Source of the DNA: Bog-950 sp035299425
GTDB lineage: Bacteria; Bacteroidota; Bacteroidia; Chitinophagales; LD1
NCBI GenBank assembly: GCA_035299425.1
Contig: DATGWP010000189.1
Coordinates: forward strand, 1-9,479
Direction of reading: 5' to 3'
DNA length: 9,479 nucleotides
Of this stretch, positions 1 through 5,326 are shown piece by piece (the first letter of the stretch is position 1; every line of letters begins with the position of its first letter). The position numbers were made by a program, and so were the translations under genes. The notes beneath the pieces were generated by a model. That model was not told where the DNA came from and ran no database searches. It worked only from the letters and a program-made list of their open reading frames with translations.

Positions 1-375
1 AGCAGTAATAGCTTTGCCCAAAACGATTTGGTGGTAGTGGCTATTACCCTGGAGAACACTTATAGCCGCCCTATAGAGAACGTAGTCATCACCGACCTGC
101 TGCCCGCAGGGTTTGAAATTGAAAACCCGCGCACCAAAGAGATACCCGGCATGAACTGGATAAAGAACGAAAGCACTCCGGAGCATTTGGATGTGCGCGA
201 CGACCGTATTAACCTGTTTGTAACAGCGGGCAGCCAGCCGCAGACGTATTATTATTCGGTACGTGCCGTATCGCCGGGCACGTATGTAATGGGCCCGGTA
301 ATGGCCGATGCCATGTATAACGGCGAATACCACTCGTATAATGGCGCGGGGGTGATAAGGGTGACGGAGAAGTAA
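1..375 (+). CDS. Bacterial alpha-2-macroglobulin family protein, C-terminal fragment (MG10 domain)
   Basis: The reading frame is open from the first base and ends at TAA 373-375, so only the last 124 residues are present. The segment NDLVVVAITLENTY leads into DLLPAGFEIENPR and later YSVRAVSPGTYVMGPVMADAMY. This is the pattern I recall for the C-terminal MG10 domain of bacterial alpha-2-macroglobulins such as E. coli YfhM (DLLPAGLELEN and a ...RVVTPGTY...ESMY block). Family members are very large envelope proteins thought to trap attacking proteases, and in many Gram-negatives they sit beside penicillin-binding protein 1C (pbpC). The bait region, any thioester motif and the signal peptide lie outside the window, so the subtype cannot be told. 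A strong hairpin at 412-450 follows the stop. The family call is firm; the physiological role is inferred from the family. Confidence 0.85.
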   Translation, partial: SSNSFAQNDLVVVAITLENTYSRPIENVVITDLLPAGFEIENPRTKEIPGMNWIKNESTPEHLDVRDDRINLFVTAGSQPQTYYYSVRAVSPGTYVMGPVMADAMYNGEYHSYNGAGVIRVTEK

Positions 376-411
376 TTAGAGTCCGATGTAGGAAGACCGA
401 AGATGGAAGTA

Positions 412-450
412 AAACAGATGCCACAACTTAAACAGTTGTGGCATCTGTTT
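412..450. terminator. Perfect 17-bp hairpin, likely terminator of the alpha-2-macroglobulin gene
   Basis: Arms 412-428 and 434-450 are exact reverse complements around the 5-nt loop taaac. The outer base pairs are A/T-rich (aaacag on the left, ctgttt on the right), so the arm itself supplies a short T stretch followed by atattt. This suits a terminator that could work in both directions. It ends only 14 nt before the metallo-beta-lactamase start codon, so it could instead be a leader structure of that gene. Confidence 0.7.
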
Positions 451-464
451 ATATTTAAGCTCCA

Positions 465-1187
465 ATGAAAAATATCATCACAGCGCTTCTCCTCTTTACA
501 ACTTGCTTACTTTTTGCACAAAAAGGGCCAAAACCATTGACGATTAAACCGCTTACCGGTAACTTTTATGTTTATACTACCTATCACTTATATAAAGGCG
601 TGCCGGTATCTGCCAACGGCATGTACCTGGCAGCAGGCGAAGGAGTATTAATGTTCGACACTCCGTGGGATACTACTCAGTTTCAGCCACTGCTGGATAG
701 TATATGGACAAGGCATCATAAAAAGGTGATAGCGTGCATTGCCACCCACAGTCACGAAGACCGCACCGGTGGGTTTGATTACTATAACAGTAAGGGAATA
801 CAAACGTACGCCACCGCACAAACCGATAGCATATGCAAACAACGCGGCGAAAAGCGTGCGCAGTATTTAATACCATATGATTCAGGGTTTGGTATTGGCG
901 ATTATAGCTGTGACATTTATTATCCCGGCCCGGGCCATGCTCCAGATAATATTGTGTTGTGGTTTCCTTCAGAAAGGATTTTGTATGGCGGTTGTTTTAT
1001 AAAAAGCACCGATGCAACAGACCTTGGCTACACCGGGGATGCTGATTTAAAAGAGTGGCCCCTGGCTATTAAACGGGTGCAGGAAAAATTTGGTAAGCCG
1101 AATTATGTTATTCCGGGGCATGGAAACTGGCGGAATAAAAAATCGCCGGAGCATACGTTGCGATTATTGAGAAAACACAGAAACTGA
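465..1187 (+). CDS. bla: Subclass B1 metallo-beta-lactamase, BlaB-like
   Basis: This is a periplasmic zinc enzyme predicted to hydrolyse beta-lactams, typically including carbapenems. The protein has 240 residues, usual for B1 enzymes. Residues 1-18 form a signal peptide (hydrophobic ALLLFTTCLLFA, then Q). All six zinc ligands are visible: H95-S-H97-E-D99 (the HxHxD motif) and H158 in GPGHAPDN, C177 in YGGCFIK, and H219 in IPGHGNW. K180, the substrate-carboxylate lysine of many B1 enzymes, is also present. The blocks YVYTTY, ATHSHEDR, YYPGPGH, DNIVLWFP and KSTDATDLGY closely follow what I remember of BlaB from Elizabethkingia. LGY stands where CfiA and NDM have LGN, as in BlaB. There is no Shine-Dalgarno sequence before ATG 465, which is normal for this phylum. 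No integron or insertion sequence is nearby, which suggests a resident chromosomal gene. C177 and H219 argue against a glyoxalase II. Activity is inferred. Confidence 0.92.
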   Translation: MKNIITALLLFTTCLLFAQKGPKPLTIKPLTGNFYVYTTYHLYKGVPVSANGMYLAAGEGVLMFDTPWDTTQFQPLLDSIWTRHHKKVIACIATHSHEDRTGGFDYYNSKGIQTYATAQTDSICKQRGEKRAQYLIPYDSGFGIGDYSCDIYYPGPGHAPDNIVLWFPSERILYGGCFIKSTDATDLGYTGDADLKEWPLAIKRVQEKFGKPNYVIPGHGNWRNKKSPEHTLRLLRKHRN

Positions 1188-1279
1188 CAGCCATTTAACT
1201 TATTTGAGGAAATACATACTCATATTTAATGCTTAAACCGAACAGAATGCGCTGGCTTAAAAATTGCTATGTAGTGTGC

Positions 1280-1699
1280 ATGAAAAGCTTATTCTTTCCT
1301 TCTATGTTTTTACTGGCAGCTATTATTACAACAACGGCCAGCTTTCAGCAAAATGATAGCAAGAAAAAAGCAAAGCCCAATTACACTAAGTTTATAGGCA
1401 AGTGGAAGGGCAGTGAAAGATGCAGCGATGTGAGTGCGCCGGTGGCATTGCTTTTTGTAGATGCCAATGGTCCAGAATTAAAACTATCGGGCTTATACAG
1501 CATACAGGGCGGTGTAAGGGCTATGGTTGTGGGCGATACTATAATTATTCCTAAACAAGAAGTAGACGACCCCAACTTTATGAATATGCAGATTGAAGGC
1601 AAACTTGGTTTTGGCATCAACCCCTTCTCGCTGGGTGGTTATATCAGGGTGATTAATAACCAGAAGAATGATGCCTGCGAGGTAAAATATTACAAGTAA
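1280..1699 (+). CDS. Small secreted lipocalin-like protein of unknown function
   Basis: I chose ATG 1280 because it gives a normal signal peptide: MKSLFFPSMF followed by LLAAIITTTASF and then QQNDSKKK. An upstream in-frame ATG at 1229 would add 17 residues (MLKPNRMRWLKNCYVVC) and has A/T-rich sequence before it, so it remains possible. The mature part is about 115 residues and appears rich in beta strands. It opens with the G-x-W pattern KFIGKWKGSE (residues 37-46), which recalls lipocalin-like and similar Bacteroidota beta-barrel domains. C48 lies in the first predicted strand and C133 in the last (DACEVKYYK), so they could form a disulfide joining the ends of the barrel. The gene starts about 90 nt after the lactamase stop and ends 35 nt before osmC. 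No ligand or function can be assigned. Confidence 0.7.
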   Translation: MKSLFFPSMFLLAAIITTTASFQQNDSKKKAKPNYTKFIGKWKGSERCSDVSAPVALLFVDANGPELKLSGLYSIQGGVRAMVVGDTIIIPKQEVDDPNFMNMQIEGKLGFGINPFSLGGYIRVINNQKNDACEVKYYK

Positions 1700-1734
1700 T
1701 TTCATTTTATACAACTATAAAAAAACTATCCCCC

Positions 1735-2145
1735 ATGAAAAGATCGGCAACAGCAAACTGGAAAGGCAGCGGCAAAGAAGGCAAAGGGCTTTTATCATCA
1801 CAAAGCACCGTATTAAACAGTGCACAATATTCTTTCGGCACCAGGTTTGAGAATGGTGTGGGCACCAACCCCGAAGAACTGATAGCCGCCGCACACGCAG
1901 GCTGCTTTACAATGAAACTAAGTTTTGCACTGGCAGAAGCCGGTTTCAAATCGGAAAACATAGACACTAAATGCGACATTACTTTTGAGAATGGCGCAGT
2001 AACCGAATCGCACCTTACCGTGAAAGCTACTGTGCCGGGTATTGATGCAGATAAATTTAAAGAGGTAGCTGCCGATGCTGCGGCTAACTGCCCCATATCC
2101 AAGCTATTAAGCTGCAAAATATCGCATGAGGCCAGTTTGGCCTAA
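1735..2145 (+). CDS. osmC: OsmC-family organic hydroperoxide peroxiredoxin
   Basis: The cytoplasmic thiol peroxidase OsmC reduces organic hydroperoxides and protects against oxidative stress. The 136-residue protein is of normal family length and matches the family along its whole length. R37 and the GTNPEELI segment (residues 43-50) precede the first reactive cysteine C57 in AAAHAGCFTMKLS. The second cysteine C119 lies in ANCPISKLL. VPGID at 100-104 also matches E. coli OsmC as I recall it. Both redox cysteines and the activating arginine and glutamate are therefore present. This favours OsmC over the Ohr branch, because GTNPEELI and AAHAGCF are OsmC-type sequences. There is no signal peptide. 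The start at 1735 follows an A-rich stretch without a Shine-Dalgarno sequence. It lies 35 nt after the lipocalin-like gene, so co-transcription is possible. Confidence 0.93.
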   Translation: MKRSATANWKGSGKEGKGLLSSQSTVLNSAQYSFGTRFENGVGTNPEELIAAAHAGCFTMKLSFALAEAGFKSENIDTKCDITFENGAVTESHLTVKATVPGIDADKFKEVAADAAANCPISKLLSCKISHEASLA

Positions 2146-2188
2146 TACGCTGGCAAACACAGCCGCTATCGGGCATTAACATTTTTTG

Positions 2189-2217
2189 AAACGGGCATGA
2201 TGTTAAATCTGCCGTTT
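2189..2217 (+). terminator. Weak stem-loop downstream of osmC
   Basis: aaacgGgca (2189-2197) can pair with tgccgttt (2210-2217), giving 8 base pairs with one bulged G and a 12-nt loop. A/T-rich sequence follows but there is no clean T-tract. It is the only candidate I see for ending osmC transcription, and it could be chance. Confidence 0.25.
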
Positions 2218-2222
2218 TAAAT

Positions 2223-2230
2223 TATGTTTG
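2223..2230 (+). promoter_or_regulatory. Candidate Bacteroidota -7 box TATGTTTG upstream of the 2241 gene
   Basis: TATGTTTG matches TAnnTTTG, the -7 consensus of Bacteroidota housekeeping promoters, at every fixed position. The -33 side is poor: at the right spacing there is only TGTT (2201-2204), and the good TTTTTTG (2182-2188) is too far upstream. Transcription would begin only a few bases before ATG 2241, implying a very short leader. Confidence 0.35.
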
Positions 2231-2240
2231 CAATAATAGC

Positions 2241-2567
2241 ATGCTAAAAAGAGCTTTAAAATATTTTACCGCTGTTGTAATTATGCTGCACTGTTTAGGC
2301 GCTACACAGCTGATAAGCTCGTATTCTAAAGATAACTCATCATTTGTAAGCATGCTTACCATGAATGAGGAAGAAACCAAAAAAGAAAAAGAAAGCTGCG
2401 ACGAAGATGATGTAGAGTTTTGGAATGATGTACGCTGCAAATTGCAATTACGCAACACCTATTTATGTTCGGTAAGCGATAATTCATATCTACACGAATC
2501 GCTTAATCGCGTTTTTTATCAATTCGTACTGGAAAGCCCCACTCCCCCTCCGGATTTTTTAGCGTAA
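2241..2567 (+). CDS. Small hypothetical exported or membrane-anchored protein
   Basis: I do not recognise this 108-residue protein. It begins with a basic stretch (MLKRALKY) and a hydrophobic segment at about residues 9-26, which could be a signal peptide or a single membrane helix. A strongly charged acidic/lysine stretch follows at 41-58 (NEEETKKEKESCDEDD), and the protein ends in the proline-rich tail SPTPPPDFLA. Cysteines are at 18, 53, 66 and 76; the last three would be outside the membrane. Codon choice and composition resemble the neighbours, and an exact -7 promoter box lies just upstream, which supports a real gene. Its stop is 144 nt before sulP. Many short Bacteroidota proteins share this general architecture, but I cannot place it in a named family and assign no function. 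Confidence 0.6.
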   Translation: MLKRALKYFTAVVIMLHCLGATQLISSYSKDNSSFVSMLTMNEEETKKEKESCDEDDVEFWNDVRCKLQLRNTYLCSVSDNSYLHESLNRVFYQFVLESPTPPPDFLA

Positions 2568-2643
2568 TCTTTTTACGCCATTTCCTCATTTTTCCTGTTT
2601 ACCTGGTTTAGTGCTGTAATACACCGTTATGGCATTTAATCAT

Positions 2644-2660
2644 CTATCGTATAGCGATAG
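2644..2660. promoter_or_regulatory. Short dyad upstream of the SulP gene
   Basis: The arms ctatcg (2644-2649) and cgatag (2655-2660) are exact reverse complements around tatag, 51 nt before ATG 2712. It lies in the 144-nt gap expected to hold the sulP promoter, for which I see no clear TTTG/TAnnTTTG pair. It could be an operator or a small hairpin. A 6-bp arm can easily arise by chance. Confidence 0.25.
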
Positions 2661-2711
2661 CACCAACCCTTTGTTTTTTAAACCAAACTATACCTCAACC
2701 CTTTAGCAGTT

Positions 2712-4286
2712 ATGAAATTTGACAAAAGATACATTAAAACAGATGTACTCGCAGGACTTGTAGTGTTCCTGGTGGCATTGCCGCTATGCCTGGGCATAGC
2801 ACTGGCCAGTGGTGCGCCCCTATTTTCCGGCATTATTGCCGGTGTGGTAGGCGGCATTGTAATTGGCTTGCTAAGCAACTCGCAGTTAAGTGTGGCAGGG
2901 CCTGCGGCCGGGCTTACAGCTATTGTGCTCGCGGCTATCACGAGCCTGGGCTCATTTGAAACCTTTTTGCTGGCGGTAATAATTGCCGGGGCTATACAAC
3001 TGATACTTGGTTTTGCCAAAGCAGGCACCATAAGCAATTACCTGCCATCGAATGTAATAGAGGGAATGCTTACGGCCATAGGTATTATAATAATAATGAA
3101 ACAATTACCTCACGCTATAGGCTATGATGTAGACAATGAAGGCGATTTTTTCTTTATAGAGAAAGGCACCGGACATAATACATTTTCGGCAGTGATAGAT
3201 GCGGTAAACTACTCGCATGCCGGCGCAATGATAGTTACAGCAGTATCGCTGGTTATACTTATAGCCTGGAATAATATTAAAGCCCTGCAAAAGATAAAGG
3301 CAATACCCGGCGCACTGGTAGCTGTAGTGGTGGGTATAGGTATAAATGAAATTTTTAAAGCTACCGGCTCTGCCTTTGCCATAGGGCCCGACCACCTGGT
3401 TAAACTACCGGTACCGGCTTCGTTTAAAGAATTTATAGACCAGTTTTATACTCCGGATTTTAAATCTATAGCCAACCCGGCGGTATGGATTACCGGTGTA
3501 ACAATAGCAGCTGTGGCCAGTATAGAAACATTGCTGTGTATAGAGGCAGCCGACAAGATGGACCCGCTAAAGCGCTATACCGATACCAACACCGAGCTAA
3601 AGGCACAAGGCGTGGCGAATATAGTAAGCGGTCTGTTGGGTGGCCTGCCGATGACATCGGTAATTGTGCGCACCTCGGCCAATATAAATTCGGGCGGGCG
3701 CACCAAAATTGCCACCATATCGCATGGTATATTTTTGCTGGCTGCAGTATTGGCCATACCTACATTGCTTAACCGAATTCCGCTGGCATGCCTGGCGGCT
3801 ATATTGATATTGATAGGATATAAACTGGCCAGCCCGGCGGTGTTTAAACATATGTGGCAGAAAGGAAAATTCCAGTTTGTGCCCTTTATTGTTACCGTAA
3901 TAGCCGTAGTATTTACCGATTTACTGAAAGGTGTAGGTATTGGACTTGCCGTAAGTGTAGTGTTTATACTGCGTGGTAACATGAAGGTGGCTTACTTTTT
4001 CCGAAAACAGAAACACCATGAAGGCGAAACCATACATATACAACTGGCGCAGGAGGTGTCTTTTTTAAATAAGGCGGCTATTAAGCAAACGCTGATGCAC
4101 ATACCCAATAACAGCAAGGTAGAAATTAATGCCAGCGATAGCGCCTATATAGACCATGATGTGATACAAATGATACAGGACTTTTTGAATGTGGGCAGTA
4201 AGGATAAAAATATTGAAGTAGCACTGGTTGGGTTTAAAGATAAGTATGACTTAGACGACTCACCCAATCATGTTACCTCCAGATAA
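2712..4286 (+). CDS. SulP (SLC26-type) inorganic anion transporter, probable bicarbonate importer
   Basis: This is an inner-membrane anion transporter of 524 residues. It has a transmembrane domain of many helices (about residues 11-420) and a short cytoplasmic STAS domain (about 440-512). The N-terminal block DVLAGLVVFLVALPLCLGIA and SVAGPAAG (60-67) are the conserved first- and third-helix segments of the family. ADKMDPLKRYTDTNTELKAQG and GGLPMTSVIVRTSANINSGG (279-329) form the family's central signature. In the STAS domain, INASDSAYIDHDVI (472-485) is the usual nucleotide-loop and helix region. SulP proteins carry sulfate, bicarbonate or other anions. The beta-carbonic anhydrase gene 44 nt downstream favours bicarbonate, since SulP-carbonic anhydrase pairs and fusions are known. 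The protein is slightly shorter than many SulPs because the STAS domain is compact. Substrate is inferred from context only. Confidence 0.92.
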   Translation: MKFDKRYIKTDVLAGLVVFLVALPLCLGIALASGAPLFSGIIAGVVGGIVIGLLSNSQLSVAGPAAGLTAIVLAAITSLGSFETFLLAVIIAGAIQLILGFAKAGTISNYLPSNVIEGMLTAIGIIIIMKQLPHAIGYDVDNEGDFFFIEKGTGHNTFSAVIDAVNYSHAGAMIVTAVSLVILIAWNNIKALQKIKAIPGALVAVVVGIGINEIFKATGSAFAIGPDHLVKLPVPASFKEFIDQFYTPDFKSIANPAVWITGVTIAAVASIETLLCIEAADKMDPLKRYTDTNTELKAQGVANIVSGLLGGLPMTSVIVRTSANINSGGRTKIATISHGIFLLAAVLAIPTLLNRIPLACLAAILILIGYKLASPAVFKHMWQKGKFQFVPFIVTVIAVVFTDLLKGVGIGLAVSVVFILRGNMKVAYFFRKQKHHEGETIHIQLAQEVSFLNKAAIKQTLMHIPNNSKVEINASDSAYIDHDVIQMIQDFLNVGSKDKNIEVALVGFKDKYDLDDSPNHVTSR

Positions 4287-4330
4287 AACGAAGAACAGTA
4301 AGTATATGTTAACCAATTAAAACACACTAA

Positions 4331-5020
4331 ATGAGTATGAAAGCACATACAAGTGAAACGCAGGCATCTATTACACCGCTTAAAGCATTAGAAATGCTGA
4401 AAGAAGGTAACCAGCGCTTTGTAAGCAACCTGAAAATAAACCGTAACCTGCTACAGCAGGTAAACGAAACGCGCGACGGCCAATGGCCTTTTGCAGTTAT
4501 ACTTAGTTGTATAGACAGCCGCACCTCGGCCGAGTTGATATTTGATCAGGGGCTGGGCGATGTATTCTCAATACGTATAGCCGGCAATGTGGTAAATACC
4601 GATATAATTGGCAGCATAGAGTACGCCTGCAAAGTGGCGGGGTCTAAACTGATAGTAGTACTGGGCCACAGTAATTGCGGTGCTGTAAAGGGGGCCTGCG
4701 ACCATATAGAGATGGGCAGCCTAACAGAGTTACTTTCTAAAATACAACCGGCCGTGTACCTGGAAAAGGAAACAACCAATCCAAGCGACAGGCATTCGGG
4801 CAACCACGAATTTGTAGAGAATGTAGCTACGCTGAACGTAAGACGCTCGGTAAAAAACATAGTGGATAGAAGCCACATTATTGAGCAACTGATAGAGACA
4901 GGCAAAATAGCCATAATAGGGGCTAAACTAAACCTGGAAAGCGGTGCCGTAGAGTTTTTTGACGATACACTTATAAGCAGCGACCACGAGGATAGTGTGC
5001 GTGTGCAAATGACTCATTAA
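4331..5020 (+). CDS. Beta-class carbonic anhydrase
   Basis: This cytoplasmic zinc enzyme interconverts CO2 and bicarbonate. The 229-residue protein has no signal peptide. The zinc ligands are C60, in the SCIDSR motif with the catalytic dyad D62-R64, and H113 with C116 in LGHSNCGAVKG. The segment GDVFSIRIAGNVVN (76-89) and GSIEYAC (94-100) are also typical. A second ATG two codons in (MSMK) could be the real start, with little consequence. The 44-nt gap after the SulP gene contains no hairpin, so the two are probably one operon, ended by the terminator at 5122-5154. In that unit the enzyme would use or supply the bicarbonate moved by SulP, for example for carboxylases. About 20 residues after the helical core (148-160) form a polar loop. 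The class call is secure; the coupling to SulP is inference. Confidence 0.95.
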   Translation: MSMKAHTSETQASITPLKALEMLKEGNQRFVSNLKINRNLLQQVNETRDGQWPFAVILSCIDSRTSAELIFDQGLGDVFSIRIAGNVVNTDIIGSIEYACKVAGSKLIVVLGHSNCGAVKGACDHIEMGSLTELLSKIQPAVYLEKETTNPSDRHSGNHEFVENVATLNVRRSVKNIVDRSHIIEQLIETGKIAIIGAKLNLESGAVEFFDDTLISSDHEDSVRVQMTH

Positions 5021-5121
5021 GCAAGGGGCGAGGTCGTGGGACGAGTGACGAGGGAGATACAAAAATATTGATCGGTTAACCGGTAGCTTTTACCCAAGGG
5101 TTGGGTCTTGTAGTTTGGTGT

Positions 5122-5154
5122 GTGCCGCTCCGAAAGGGGCGGCACTATTTTTTT
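5122..5154 (+). terminator. Intrinsic terminator of the sulP-carbonic anhydrase unit
   Basis: A G/C-rich 10-bp stem (5122-5131 with 5136-5145, one T-G wobble) closes on a stable GAAA tetraloop. It is followed by TATTTTTTT (5146-5154). This is a textbook Rho-independent terminator for the + strand, placed about 100 nt after the carbonic anhydrase stop codon. Confidence 0.9.
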
Positions 5155-5181
5155 GCACTTGTTTACACAGCACTATATTTA
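5152..5181 (+). promoter_or_regulatory. Candidate promoter of the TonB-dependent receptor gene
   Basis: TTTG (5152-5155) and TATATTTA (5174-5181) are separated by 18 nt. They match the Bacteroidota consensus TTTG and TAnnTTTG except for the last base. The -33 box uses the end of the preceding terminator's T-tract. Transcription would start near 5185-5190, giving a leader of about 140 nt before ATG 5326. Confidence 0.45.
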
Positions 5182-5284
5182 CCCCAACATCACTCCAATG
5201 TTAAGGCAAACAGGCAAAAAATGTTGATAATCGGTGCAAAATGCCCCTGCTTAACATAAGCATAACACAGGCATTACGATGGCT

Positions 5285-5326
5285 TAGCGCTCTGCCCCCA
5301 CTTTTGCGGCAGCAAATAAAGCGCTA
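5285..5326 (+). promoter_or_regulatory. Leader hairpin ending on the receptor start codon
   Basis: The outer arms tagcgct (5285-5291) and agcgcta (5320-5326) pair perfectly. Directly inside them, ctgcc (5292-5296) pairs with ggcag (5308-5312). The 7 nt caaataa (5313-5319) would be bulged on the 3' side. The last paired base is the A of the ATG at 5326, so the ribosome-binding region would be folded into the structure. This could reduce or regulate translation. No known riboswitch class is recognised. Confidence 0.4.

Larger units (their letters stand above)
5021..5325. other. 305-bp intergenic region between carbonic anhydrase and TonB-dependent receptor
   Basis: I see no gene here. Besides the terminator, promoter and leader hairpin listed separately, it holds a 10-bp perfect palindrome cggttaaccg (5073-5082) and a small dyad acccaa/ttgggt around ggg (5092-5106). 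A G-rich stretch with repeated acgag (5035-5055) follows the carbonic anhydrase stop. The palindrome could be an operator, but it lies upstream of the terminator and has no evident promoter next to it. Confidence 0.5.

Noticed and set aside
465..1187. Glyoxalase II or other general MBL-fold hydrolase
   Set aside because: The zinc-2 cysteine (C177), K180 and block-by-block likeness to BlaB mark it as subclass B1 lactamase-like.
1707..2117. 136-codon open frame on the minus strand opposite osmC
   Set aside because: The + strand encodes a full OsmC with both catalytic cysteines; the antisense frame has no recognisable motif and follows from its codon pattern.
3575..3982. 135-codon minus-strand open frame inside the SulP gene
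   Set aside because: It is antisense to conserved SulP signature motifs and has no motif of its own.
5021..5325. Known riboswitch or small RNA gene in the receptor leader
   Set aside because: Only simple hairpins are visible; I could not match any known riboswitch core such as cobalamin, TPP or SAM.
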